Positions 1-7,197 of a stretch of DNA of 52,650 bases are shown here, piece by piece (positions within the stretch are counted from its first letter, which is position 1; every line of letters begins with the position of its first letter). The DNA comes from JAWOJB01 sp046484325 (GTDB lineage: Bacteria; Actinomycetota; Acidimicrobiia; Spongiisociales; ZC4RG35): positions 1-52,650 of the forward strand of contig JAWOJB010000087.1 of assembly GCA_046484325.1 (NCBI GenBank). Reading direction: 5' to 3'. Under the pieces are notes generated by a model that was given only the letters and a program-made list of their open reading frames with translations, was not told the DNA's origin and did not search any database. A program made the translations under genes and the position numbers.

Positions 1-164
1 CGAGAAGCAGACATCAACTCCCTATGGGAACAGATGTTCGCCCGTTCTCGCAATCCTCTCGCATCCTGGATGACATAGGGTGGAGTAAGACGACACCCTC
101 TGAACGGATTGCCCAACAAAACAGGCGAAAGCGGCACCCCTCGTCACTCCCTGTGACCCGCTGT
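1..164. other. putative right end of an integrated element
   Basis: This stretch precedes a tRNA-Leu fragment that has no 5' half. The first 60 bases are about 53% GC by count, visibly lower than the core genes. One forward frame is open from base 1 to a TAG at 76-78 (25 codons) and could be the tail of a truncated gene, but I cannot identify it. When an element integrates into the 3' part of a tRNA gene, the displaced 3' half lies at the far end of the element, so the element should extend leftward out of the window. No integrase is visible here. Confidence 0.4.
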
Positions 165-222
165 CTAGGTTGAGGGCCTAGTGTCCGATAAGGACGTGGG
201 GGTTCAAGTCCCCCCTCCGACA
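165..222 (+). tRNA. 3' half of tRNA-Leu(GAG), putative att site
   Basis: Bases 165-169 (CTAGG) pair with 177-181 (CCTAG) around a 7-base loop TTGAGGG with U33, anticodon GAG at 172-174 and G37. A variable arm follows (GTCC 183-186 with GGAC 192-195), then a T-arm (five G at 198-202, loop TTCAAGT, five C at 210-214), the 3' acceptor strand CTCCGAC 215-221 and discriminator A222. CCA is not encoded. The required 5' acceptor strand GTCGGAG and a D-arm are absent upstream, so this is a fragment beginning at the anticodon stem. Such fragments are typical attachment-site scars of tyrosine-recombinase elements. Confidence 0.75.
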
Positions 223-282
223 CCGACACAACGCTGACTACACGAGTCCCAAGTCGATGGCCAGAGGCTTGTAGCCAAGAGT

Positions 283-301
283 GTCTACGGTCTAGTAGAC
301 T
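283..301 (+). promoter_or_regulatory. operator/promoter of the toxin-antitoxin operon
   Basis: A perfect 6-bp inverted repeat GTCTAC (283-288) and GTAGAC (295-300) with a 6-base spacer overlaps a candidate -10 hexamer TAGACT (296-301) placed 7 bases before the antitoxin ATG. A dyad covering the -10 is the expected layout for RHH antitoxin autorepression. No Shine-Dalgarno sequence is present, which suggests a leaderless mRNA. Confidence 0.5.
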
Positions 302-308
302 GGCGGCC

Positions 309-548
309 ATGAGCACGACGATAAGGGTGAGCGAGGAGACTCGGGACCGGCTCGCATCGCTGGCGACTACCACTGGGCGGCCGATGACGAGAGTCCTCGA
401 TGACGCGGTCGAAGCCTTGGAGCGGAAGGTGTTCTTCGACAGGTTCAACCGCCGCTACCAAGAACTGCGCGACGACTCCGCTGCTTGGTCTGAGATCGAA
501 CAGGAGCGGGGAGTTGAAGAAGGTGCGTTGGGAGACATCTCCGAGTGA
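309..548 (+). CDS. ribbon-helix-helix antitoxin
   Basis: This 79-residue protein opens with a short beta segment (TTIRVSEETRDRLASLA) followed by two helices, the pattern of CopG/MazE-type RHH DNA-binding antitoxins. The C-terminal half is charged and acidic, suited to wrapping the toxin. Its TGA overlaps the GTG of the downstream MazF-like gene by 4 bases, the usual antitoxin-first order. It should neutralise the toxin and repress its own promoter at the dyad 283-300. Lower GC than the core genes and position beside the tRNA scar suggest an accessory origin. Confidence 0.8.
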   Translation: MSTTIRVSEETRDRLASLATTTGRPMTRVLDDAVEALERKVFFDRFNRRYQELRDDSAAWSEIEQERGVEEGALGDISE

Positions 549-883
549 CACCTCGCAGGGGGGAGGTTTGGCTCGTCGACTTCGGTGAGTCGGTTGGTCG
601 GGAACAAGCAGGAATTCGTCCCGCCGTGGTCGTATCGACCGATGCTCTCAACGAGGGGCCGGCCGGCGTCATCCTCGTTGTTCCGGTCACCTCGGTTCGA
701 CGCGACCTGCCCTCGCACATCGAGATCGAGCCTGGGGAGTCGGGCCTCGATCATCCGAGCTACGCCAAGTGTGAAGATGTGAAGTCTGTCTCGGCGCGGA
801 GGCTCATCGATCGGCTCGGGACCGTTGGGCCCGAGCCTCTCTTCGAAATCGGGCGGGTACTTCGATACCTGCTCGAGCTGTGA
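545..883 (+). CDS. mazF: MazF/PemK-family endoribonuclease toxin
   Basis: The 112-residue product starts RRGEVWLVDFGESVGREQAGIRPAVVVS and contains VPVTSV and a KCEDVKSVSARRL segment, matching the PemK-like beta barrel of MazF toxins. Family members cleave mRNA, rRNA or tRNA at short motifs and arrest growth. The GTG start overlaps the antitoxin stop as GTGA, implying translational coupling. Length is normal and no defect is visible, so the module looks intact. The exact cleavage specificity cannot be read from sequence. Confidence 0.85.
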   Translation: MTPRRGEVWLVDFGESVGREQAGIRPAVVVSTDALNEGPAGVILVVPVTSVRRDLPSHIEIEPGESGLDHPSYAKCEDVKSVSARRLIDRLGTVGPEPLFEIGRVLRYLLEL

Positions 884-981
884 TCTCTCGGAAGTCACCT
901 CACCGAGAACGACGTCACCAACGCCGCCCTTCGTGTAGTCCGCGACCGCAACGCTCCTCCTACACCAGCCACCAGAACCCG

Positions 982-1028
982 TCGAGTGAACCTGAAGAGC
1001 CAATAGTTGGCGTTCCAGGTTCACTCGA
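982..1028. terminator. 47-bp interrupted palindrome between convergent genes
   Basis: TCGAGTGAACCTG (982-994) is perfectly complementary to CAGGTTCACTCGA (1016-1028), a 13-bp stem. Inside it lies a second stem GCCAA (999-1003) / TTGGC (1007-1011) with loop TAG. It sits in the 167-bp gap between mazF and the convergent baeRF-like gene, so a bidirectional terminator is the simplest reading. No T-tract is present. The rest of 884-1050 shows no gene. Confidence 0.55.
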
Positions 1029-1050
1029 TGCGTTCGATGGGGTGAGACGG

Positions 1051-2172
1051 TCACAGGGTGAACCGGAGGATGGCGGCGACCTCGCCGCCACGCGGGATGT
1101 CCTCGCGCCGGACCGCCAGCACCCGTCCGCCCGACAGCCACACTCGCCGGGCGATCTCGTCGATCAACCCATAGCTCCCGGGCTCGTCCCCCTCGGCGAA
1201 TGTCACCGCCCCGGTCACTTCGTCGATGGAGCCCGGCACGACCGCCTCGATGTCGACGAGCACGGTGTCGACCATGCCGAAGGTGGCGGCCCGGGCCAGG
1301 TTGGCGACGTCGGTGGACGTCCGCCCCTCCGGCTCCCGACGCTCGAACAGCTCGTGGAGCCTCCCGAGCTCGGCAGCGTAGACCTCGTCGAGCACCTCGC
1401 GGGCCTGGGCGGCGAGCTCGCCGTCGGCGGTGCGCTCGGGGTTCCCGGCGATGGTGGCCGGCGCCAGATGGGGGTAGGTGTTCACCGACCGGTAGATGGC
1501 GTCGAGCGGCTCGGTTGCCGCCAGGATGAGCGGGACATCGAGGCCGGTGAGCAGCGGGCGCAGCGCCTGGTCGATCTGGCGGGCATACATGGTCATGTGG
1601 ACCTTCTGGCCCTCCGCCCCCTGCAGCCGGCCCCTGGGGGCGCGGTCGGTGATCGACGACTTGCCCACCGCCGAGGCGACGTCCTCGGGGAGGTCGGGCA
1701 CGTCGACCCGGACCGGTCCCACGTCGGGAAGCACCTCGAGCAGGCGCACCGACCCTTGGGCGAGCGCGAGGAGGAAGCCGACCTGGGGGAAGGTGACGGC
1801 CCGGAGCAGCGGCTTGAGGTGGAAGCGATCGGAGACCGCCACCAGCTCGGTGAGGCGATTGGGGAGCCGGAACGTGGCGAGGCCGGTAGGGGTGGCAAAG
1901 AGCGCCAGGCTCCTCGCCTGGTATCGCCAGAACATCGAGTCGTCGACGACGTCGGCGATCTCGTGCTCGATGGCCGAGACGTCGGACTTGGTGGCGCCGG
2001 CCTGGCGGAGCTGATCGGCGGCCTGGGAGGCGAGGTTCTTCAGGAGGATCTGCTCTGCGGCTCCCGAGGAGGCAGGGTCGGTGGGGAGGTAGACCGAGAC
2101 GCTCGACGGATCTCGACCGGTGAGGAGTCGCTCGACCTGGGCGCGCGTCGGGATGTCGGTGTGCAGGATCAC
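1051..2172 (-). CDS. baeRF-family (bacterial archaeo-eukaryotic release factor-like) protein
   Basis: The frame extends upstream, but I place the start at the GTG 2172, which has AGGAGG four bases ahead and gives 373 residues beginning VILHTDIPTRAQVERLL. The N-terminus (RDPSSVSVYLPTDP), the LKNLASQA region and the C-terminal GGRVLAVRREDIP resemble the baeRF families, bacterial relatives of eRF1/Vms1 of poorly known function, possibly acting at stalled ribosomes. I see no GGQ peptidyl-hydrolysis motif, so catalysis on peptidyl-tRNA by that route is not supported. The gene stands alone, divergent from a small membrane protein. The subfamily assignment is uncertain. Confidence 0.6.
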   Translation of the reverse strand: MILHTDIPTRAQVERLLTGRDPSSVSVYLPTDPASSGAAEQILLKNLASQAADQLRQAGATKSDVSAIEHEIADVVDDSMFWRYQARSLALFATPTGLATFRLPNRLTELVAVSDRFHLKPLLRAVTFPQVGFLLALAQGSVRLLEVLPDVGPVRVDVPDLPEDVASAVGKSSITDRAPRGRLQGAEGQKVHMTMYARQIDQALRPLLTGLDVPLILAATEPLDAIYRSVNTYPHLAPATIAGNPERTADGELAAQAREVLDEVYAAELGRLHELFERREPEGRTSTDVANLARAATFGMVDTVLVDIEAVVPGSIDEVTGAVTFAEGDEPGSYGLIDEIARRVWLSGGRVLAVRREDIPRGGEVAAILRFTL

Positions 2173-2250
2173 GTGGCCTCCTGGCAGTCGGGGTGATACG
2201 AGGGTACCGGGACTCCCTCCAAGCCACCATGCCTGGCCTGGTGGCGCTGG

Positions 2251-2256
2251 TAGCGT
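2251..2256 (+). promoter_or_regulatory. -10 hexamer TAGCGT, leaderless start
   Basis: TAGCGT lies 7 bases before the ATG at 2264, with no Shine-Dalgarno sequence between. The spacing would place transcription start at or beside the start codon. Confidence 0.4.
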
Positions 2257-2263
2257 CCCCGTT

Positions 2264-2467
2264 ATGCCGGGCCTAACCGCTTCCTCAGGATGGTTCGGGC
2301 GCTGGGTGATCCCGCTCCTGTTGATGATCGCCATCGCCGTGGTGGTCTATGCCTGGATCACCCGCGAGATGCTGTGGTGGGTGGCCACCGTCATCCTCAC
2401 GGTGCTCGTTGTCACGCTCGTCGAGCGGCTCACGAGCACCCAACATCGCTGGACCAAGGTTTCCTGA
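2264..2467 (+). CDS. small two-helix membrane protein
   Basis: A 67-residue product from the ATG at 2264. It is mostly hydrophobic: residues about 13-30 and 37-54 form two probable transmembrane helices, followed by a basic polar tail. The upstream-extended frame is not needed, because the region before 2264 is the promoter area of the divergent baeRF-like gene. I do not recognise a family. It sits alone and converges on the GerMN-domain gene. Confidence 0.5.
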   Translation: MPGLTASSGWFGRWVIPLLLMIAIAVVVYAWITREMLWWVATVILTVLVVTLVERLTSTQHRWTKVS

Positions 2468-2496
2468 GGCTCCGCCGCCCCTCGATCGGCGCCCGG

Positions 2497-3579
2497 TCAG
2501 GGCAACAGTTGGTGTGTCGCCCAGTCGCCCCACGGGACGGGGATGGACACCACGTCGGACGGCTCCCCATCTTCGGGCGACAGCCAGAAGACCCGGAGCG
2601 TCAGCGGTGTCGACTCGACGTCGAGGTCGATGTGGAAGCTGAAGTCGCCCCAGCACCCGGCGCCGCATGATGCGGTGGTGACATCCTCGTAGACGACGTT
2701 GCCGTCGTCGTCGACCAGTTCGAGGTTCACGGTGGCCTCGAACACGTTGGCGAGGCCGGTGATCACGAACGGACCGTCAACGGCTCCGGTGGCGGCCGAC
2801 TCGACCAGGATCGGGCTGAGGTGATCGAGGAAGTCGCCCCTGCCCACCGGGGCGTCGAGGACGAGCCCGTCGGTCCCGAACGCCGTGACCGGCCGCCCCT
2901 CGATGGTGAACAGGACCTCGGTCACGGCCTCACCGTCGGTGGCGGTGAAGACCAACTGGTTGAGCATCGTGATGTCGCCGAGGAGGCCCGAGCCGGAGCC
3001 GCCGGCAAACGCCTCGTTCATGTCGACCACCCGAACCCCGTCGGCGCGATCCGTCATGCTCACCACCTCGACCCCGGGCGGCACGAGGCTGTCGAAGCCC
3101 GGCGGCGGCGTGAGGGCGTTGTCGGTGAGGACCTGAAGGGCGACCAGTGCCTCAGGAGCATCCGGGTCGGCGACCACCTTCGTGAAGAACGGCACCAGGG
3201 CAGGGTTCCCGGTGAAGGAGTTACCGGGGGTCTGAACGAGGAAGACGATCGCTCCTCGCTCCACGCCAGCCGGCACCGTCGTCGTGGTCGGAGCGAGGGT
3301 CGTCGACGTCGCACCACCATCCGAGTCGGTGACCGGTGGCACGGTCGAGGCCGGAGTTCGTCCGACCGGCGACCCGTCGGATCCGCCGCCGAAGAGGAGC
3401 ACTGGGATGAGCGCCACCGCCATGACAGTCACCGCGGCACCCACGAACACGAGGATGGGCCGGGTCCGGGGCTCGGCCCGGGGCCGAAGGGTGACCTCGT
3501 CGGGGAAGGGAGGCGGTTCGGGTGACATGTCCGCCACTCGGCTCATCAAATCCCTGATCCGCTGGTCGAAGTCACTCAT
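2497..3579 (-). CDS. membrane-anchored GerMN/Gmad2 protein, possible ECF-sigma partner
   Basis: 360 residues from the ATG at 3579, preceded by AAAGGTGG. A cytosolic segment of about 42 residues is followed by one transmembrane helix, a Thr/Pro-rich linker, a GerMN-like domain (GAIVFLVQTPGN ... VVDMNEAFAGGSGSG ... VLFTIEGRPV) and a C-terminal Gmad2-like immunoglobulin fold (FVITGLANVFEATVNLELVDDDG). Its start overlaps the upstream ECF sigma gene as ATGA, so the two are coupled. Genes in this position often encode anti-sigma factors, and the N-terminal tail could bind the sigma factor, but no zinc motif supports this. GerMN domains occur in cell-envelope lipoproteins such as LpqB. Confidence 0.65.
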   Translation of the reverse strand: MSDFDQRIRDLMSRVADMSPEPPPFPDEVTLRPRAEPRTRPILVFVGAAVTVMAVALIPVLLFGGGSDGSPVGRTPASTVPPVTDSDGGATSTTLAPTTTTVPAGVERGAIVFLVQTPGNSFTGNPALVPFFTKVVADPDAPEALVALQVLTDNALTPPPGFDSLVPPGVEVVSMTDRADGVRVVDMNEAFAGGSGSGLLGDITMLNQLVFTATDGEAVTEVLFTIEGRPVTAFGTDGLVLDAPVGRGDFLDHLSPILVESAATGAVDGPFVITGLANVFEATVNLELVDDDGNVVYEDVTTASCGAGCWGDFSFHIDLDVESTPLTLRVFWLSPEDGEPSDVVSIPVPWGDWATHQLLP

Positions 3580-4025
3580 GACAGCCACCTTTCGAGATGC
3601 CGGCGCGCCCGGGCCAGATGACGCTTGACCGTCCCGGTCGAAACGCCCATTCGTTCGGCCACCGTCTCAACCGGGAGGTCGGCCCAGTAGGTGAGGAACA
3701 CCGCCGCCCGCTGTTGCACGGATAGGCGCTCCACGGCCCTGAGGACGTCGACGTCGACCTCCACGGCGGGGGCGATGTCCCGCATTGCGGCTCGTCGCTC
3801 GCGGATCCGGCGGGACAGGGTGCTCCGGTGGTGGTCGGTGGCGACCGTCAGGACCGTCCGGTAGAGGTAGGCACGCCGGTTCGCCACCCCCGGCCAGGCG
3901 GAGGCCGAAAACGCCCTGAGGCACGCGTCGGTGACGACGTCGGCCGCGTCGAACGGTCCCACCAGTCCGGTCGCGTACCTGGTGAGCTCCTCGGCGTAGG
4001 AGCGGTAGACCTGTTCGTCGTCCAT
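3576..4025 (-). CDS. ECF-type RNA polymerase sigma factor
   Basis: A sigma-70 family protein with region 2 (YRSYAEELTRYATGLVGPFDAADVVTDACLRAF) and region 4 (LSVQQRAAVFLTYWADLPVETVAERMGVSTGTVKRHLARARRHL, the promoter -35-binding helix-turn-helix). The start is taken at the ATG 4025 (149 residues) because AGGG precedes it at a good distance; an ATG at 4046 would add seven residues. It should direct polymerase to a small regulon and is coupled to the GerMN/Gmad2 membrane protein. It is divergent from an FMN-binding protein gene. Confidence 0.85.
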   Translation of the reverse strand: MDDEQVYRSYAEELTRYATGLVGPFDAADVVTDACLRAFSASAWPGVANRRAYLYRTVLTVATDHHRSTLSRRIRERRAAMRDIAPAVEVDVDVLRAVERLSVQQRAAVFLTYWADLPVETVAERMGVSTGTVKRHLARARRHLERWLS

Positions 4026-4161
4026 GGCACCCTGGACGGTGATCATGCCCCTGAGACGGAGCCGAAGGGCGGATTGGGTGACCGGGTTCGGGGCATGGCT
4101 TCGTCAAGACCCTGCCGCTCACGCGTAGCCTGGGCCACCCGTGGACGAGAGGAGCCCTCGT

Positions 4162-4581
4162 ATGGAGATCCCCGAAAACGCCAGGTCCGTGATCGAGTCG
4201 GGTCGCCTCGCCCACTTCGTCACGGTCAACCGGGACGGCAGCCCGCACATCACGATCGTGTGGGTAGGCCTGGACGGGGACGAGATCGTCATCGGGAAGC
4301 TGGGCGAAGACCAGAAGGTCCGGAACATCCGGCGAGACCCCCGGGTCTCGCTCTCGATCGAGGCGGAGGGCGACCACATGGGGATGCAGCACTACCTGGT
4401 GGTCGAGGGCACCGCCCGAATCACCGACGGTGGTGCGCCAGAGCTGCTCCAGGCGCTGGCCGAGCGCTACATCGGTCCGCGGGTGCGGTTCCCGCCCATG
4501 CCGAGTCCGCCTCCGGGATTCGTCATCCGGGTGTCGCCCACGAAGGTGCGGGGTATGGGCCCGTGGGAACCCCGGTCGTGA
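4162..4581 (+). CDS. PPOX/F420-dependent oxidase family protein
   Basis: 139 residues with the split beta-barrel signature: IPENARSVIESGRLAHFVTVNRDGSPHITIVWVGLDGDEIVI, followed by KVRNIRRDPRVSLSIEAE. Actinobacterial members bind FMN or coenzyme F420 and are annotated TIGR03618-type. ATG 4162 is chosen because GAGAGGAG stands 8 bases ahead and because homologues begin near this residue. A GTG at 4141 is an alternative, since TAGCCT (4126-4131) is a plausible -10 just before it. The substrate cannot be inferred. Confidence 0.75.
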   Translation: MEIPENARSVIESGRLAHFVTVNRDGSPHITIVWVGLDGDEIVIGKLGEDQKVRNIRRDPRVSLSIEAEGDHMGMQHYLVVEGTARITDGGAPELLQALAERYIGPRVRFPPMPSPPPGFVIRVSPTKVRGMGPWEPRS

Positions 4582-4602
4582 CCTGGGGCTGATCGGCCGG
4601 GA

Positions 4603-5097
4603 TCAGCTGCCGCCCAGCGCCATGCCCGCCACCGCCGCCACCATGAGCCAGCCGAGCATCACGGCGGTGCGGCCCATCTTCGAACGGAGCCGGTCCAGCT
4701 CGGCTGCCTGATCGGCGGTCGGAGGCGCTCCGGCGGCGGCGACCGCGGCTCCAAGACCGGCCATCTTCTTGGCTGTCGGGCTCTGCACGCCATGGCCCAC
4801 CCCGAGGGCGGCGAGCCCCGCGACCGACCCCACGACGAGCGCGGCGCCGCGGAATCCGCCGGGCAAGGCAATGCCGTAGAGGCGTGCCCACATGACCAGG
4901 CCGGCGCCCACGGTGAGCGTCGAGGCCCACACCATCGTCTGGGTGATCTTCGTGCGGCCGGTGAGGGCGCCCATGAACGGGCCCGCCGCCGGGCCGGCGA
5001 TGGTGGCCGCCGGGAGGATGAACCAGGCGGTCATGAAGGCACCGCCCGCCCAGACGACGCCCGCCCCGATGTGCACCAACCGCAGCAACGCGTCCAC
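4603..5097 (-). CDS. DUF2269-like integral membrane protein
   Basis: 164 residues from a GTG at 5097 with GGAGGAGG upstream and a -10-like TATGCT at 5141-5136 on this strand. It opens VDALLRLVHIGAGVVWAGGAFMTAW, typical of DUF2269/CopD-like membrane proteins with an early histidine, and has four hydrophobic segments (about 5-30, 50-72, 82-104, 143-162). Function is unknown; members may bind haem or metals through the conserved histidine. It converges on the oxidase gene and is divergent from the serine hydrolase. Confidence 0.6.
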   Translation of the reverse strand: MDALLRLVHIGAGVVWAGGAFMTAWFILPAATIAGPAAGPFMGALTGRTKITQTMVWASTLTVGAGLVMWARLYGIALPGGFRGAALVVGSVAGLAALGVGHGVQSPTAKKMAGLGAAVAAAGAPPTADQAAELDRLRSKMGRTAVMLGWLMVAAVAGMALGGS

Positions 5098-5242
5098 CGT
5101 CGCCTCCTCCCATGGGTCCGTGGATCCGGCTGGGGAGCATACCGGGCCGTCTCGGTGGAGCACCGAACGATGGGGTCGGCGCGATCGTCGGGACGGTCGC
5201 GGGTACGCTCGAGGCCAAGAAAGGGCGACACCGAGGGGTGCT

Positions 5243-6411
5243 GTGAGGGCGGGGAAGGGTTCCGGAGAAGGTCGTCGCGAAGCGCTCGACGGTCGATTGC
5301 AGGCGCTGGTCGACGGGCTCGCGGCTCGCAGGCGCATCGAGCATGTGGTCGTGGCGGTCGAGACCGGCGATCGGTCGTTCCGGTGGTCGAGCGCCGCCGG
5401 TCTGGCCCAACCCGGAGGAGAGCCGATGACGGCCGTCACCCCGTTCTTCATCGCCAGCATCGACAAGCTGCTCACCGCGACGATCGTGATGCAGCTCGTC
5501 GAACAGGGTCTCGTCGACCTCGGCGCGCCGATGGCCTCGTATCTCCCCGGAGAGTGGATCGCCGGGCTACATCGCCTGGACGGGGTCGACCACACCGACG
5601 AGATCACCATCCGGCACCTGCTCGGGCACACGTCGGGTCTCGCCGATTTCATCGAGGACCGAGTGAAGGGCGGTCGGAGCCTGGTCGAGCAGCTCGTGAC
5701 CGAGGAAGATCGCAGCTGGGAGATCCCCGAGGCCCTCGCCTGGGCGAGGGTCATCGGCCCCCACTTCGCTCCCCAGCCTGCCGGGTCGGAACGCCCGCGG
5801 ATCCGATACTGCGACACCAACTACCTGCTGCTCATCGCCATCGCCCAGGCCGTCACCGGCCGGGAACTGCACGAGATTACGACGAGCAGGTGTGGCGGCC
5901 GCTCGGGCTAACCCACACCCATCTGCAGGGGTTTTCCGAGCCGGCCGAGCCGACCCCGGCCCCAGCCGCTCTCTGGTTCGGCGGGGCGATCCCCGAGATG
6001 CCGAACGCGTTTCGTTCGCTGTTCAGCGTCTACTCCACCGTCGGCAATCTGCTGGCGTTCCTGCGGGCGTTCGTTGCCGGACGGCTGTTCGAGGACCCGG
6101 CGACGGTCGCGCTCATGCTGGCCGACTGGCACCGCTTCGGGTTCCCGCGAGACCGGGCGACGCTCCGATCCCCGAGCTGGCCGATCGAGTACGGGTTGGG
6201 GGTCATGCGCTTCCGGCCACCCCGTGGCTTCACGCCGATCCGGCCGGTTTCCGGAGTGATCGGGCACAGCGGCTCGACCGGCTCGTGGCTGTTCCACTGC
6301 CCCGAGCTCGACCTCTTTCTGACCGGGACCGTAGACCAGGGAACGGCGGGGGCGGTGCCATACCGGTTCGTGCCGCGCCTCCTGCGCGAGCTCCAGGGGG
6401 TTGCCGGCTGA
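5243..6411 (+). pseudogene. beta-lactamase-family serine hydrolase with a frameshift
   Basis: The N-terminal frame (GTG 5243, stop 5909-5911) carries the SxxK motif ASIDK (Ser about residue 72) and the YCDTNY motif. The C-terminal part, with WRPLGL and the GHSGSTGS box, continues in another frame to 6411. The break is at 5876-5879, where GAGATTACGAC needs one extra T to read E-I-Y-D-E-Q. So a single base appears deleted from an otherwise complete class-C-like hydrolase/DD-peptidase of about 389 residues. It is either a recent pseudogene or a sequencing/assembly error. A -10-like TACGCT lies at 5214-5219. Confidence 0.8.
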
Positions 6412-6458
6412 ACCGTGGGCCCGGCAACACAGCTCTCGTGTTCCCCAACCTTGGTTGG
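6408..6458 (+). repeat. dispersed hairpin repeat, copy 1
   Basis: Starts at the stop codon of the serine hydrolase. A 23-base block (6408-6430), a 7-base loop (6431-6437) and a 13-base block GTGTTCCCCAACC (6438-6450) match copy 2 at 7113-7155 with one difference outside the loop. AACAC pairs with GTGTT. CCAACC then GGTTGG forms a second dyad. The remainder of the gap to 6568 holds the promoter of the lipoprotein gene (TAGGGT 6528-6533). Confidence 0.7.
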
Positions 6459-6568
6459 CCGGAGACGGGTGGCCGATGATTGACCGGGAACCGGAGAGGC
6501 GGCCGCTGCGTCGCAGTGTCGACCCGCTAGGGTCGAGCGGCTCACGGTCGCCTTGAAGGAGGACTCAC

Positions 6569-7090
6569 ATGCGCATATCGGTCATCTTCGGCGCGTTCGC
6601 CCTCGTCCTCGCCGCCTGCGGGACGGGCACCGACACCACTACCACAACCCCTCCCGAGTCGCCGACCACGACGGCGCCCACCACGACAACCGCACCGTCG
6701 GCGTCGGTCGAGGCGTTTGGCGCCATCGTGGCCCTCGCCTCCGACGGCACGGCGATCACGGTCGACCTCGCCGAGATGCTCTCGGGCGAGGAGGCGCGCC
6801 AGGCCGCCGTCGCCGACCGCGTCATCGAGGAGGGTGAGGACCTGCCCAACGACTTCTACATCCGATCACTGGGGGTGACGGAGGACTTCGCCCTGGCCGC
6901 CGATGCGGTGATCAACCTCCAGGGATTCGACGCAGACGGCTCGCCCACACCGGTGCCGGTCACGGTGGCCGAGTTCGTCGTCGCTTATGAATCCGGGTTC
7001 GCCGATCCCACCTGGTACGGCGGCGACTACTTCGAGATCGTGGTGGCCGGTGAGACGGTGGTCGAGGCCACCCAGGTGTACCTGCCCTGA
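6569..7090 (+). CDS. secreted lipoprotein
   Basis: 173 residues with a strong AAGGAGGA site (6556-6563). The signal peptide MRISVIFGAFALVLAACG ends in a lipobox (LAAC) with Cys at residue 17, so the mature protein should be lipid-anchored to the membrane exterior. A Thr/Pro-rich linker (about 22-43) precedes a compact acidic domain of roughly 125 residues that I do not recognise. It lies between two copies of the hairpin repeat, and the second copy begins 22 bases after its stop. Confidence 0.75.
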   Translation: MRISVIFGAFALVLAACGTGTDTTTTTPPESPTTTAPTTTTAPSASVEAFGAIVALASDGTAITVDLAEMLSGEEARQAAVADRVIEEGEDLPNDFYIRSLGVTEDFALAADAVINLQGFDADGSPTPVPVTVAEFVVAYESGFADPTWYGGDYFEIVVAGETVVEATQVYLP

Positions 7091-7112
7091 GGGTCACTGC
7101 CCCGCAGACGCT

Positions 7113-7163
7113 CTGAACCGTGGGCCCGGGAACACGATTTGTGTGTTCCCCAACCCAGGGTTG
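7113..7163 (+). repeat. dispersed hairpin repeat, copy 2
   Basis: GGGAACAC (7128-7135) and GTGTTCCC (7143-7150) form a perfect 8-bp stem with a 7-base loop that differs from copy 1. CAACCC/GGGTTG (7151-7163) forms an adjacent dyad. The flanking block CTGAACCGTGGGCCCGG is identical to copy 1. Confidence 0.7.
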
Positions 7164-7197
7164 CGTTTTCATCACGGGGGCGCGCCCCACTGCCCGT

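Noticed and set aside
14..448. 144-codon minus-strand frame across the tRNA fragment
   Set aside because: Contains the antisense translation of the tRNA (GGLEPPRP), a common artefact.
880..2196. 438-codon plus-strand frame
   Set aside because: Antisense shadow of the baeRF-like gene; composition typical of high-GC reverse frames.
455..2230. Long minus-strand frame opposite and beyond the TA genes
   Set aside because: Arg/Pro/Gly-rich shadow of the baeRF-like gene and the TA region; no recognisable domain.
5870..5885. Programmed frameshifting in the serine hydrolase
   Set aside because: No slippery heptamer or downstream structure is evident; a deletion or error explains it better.
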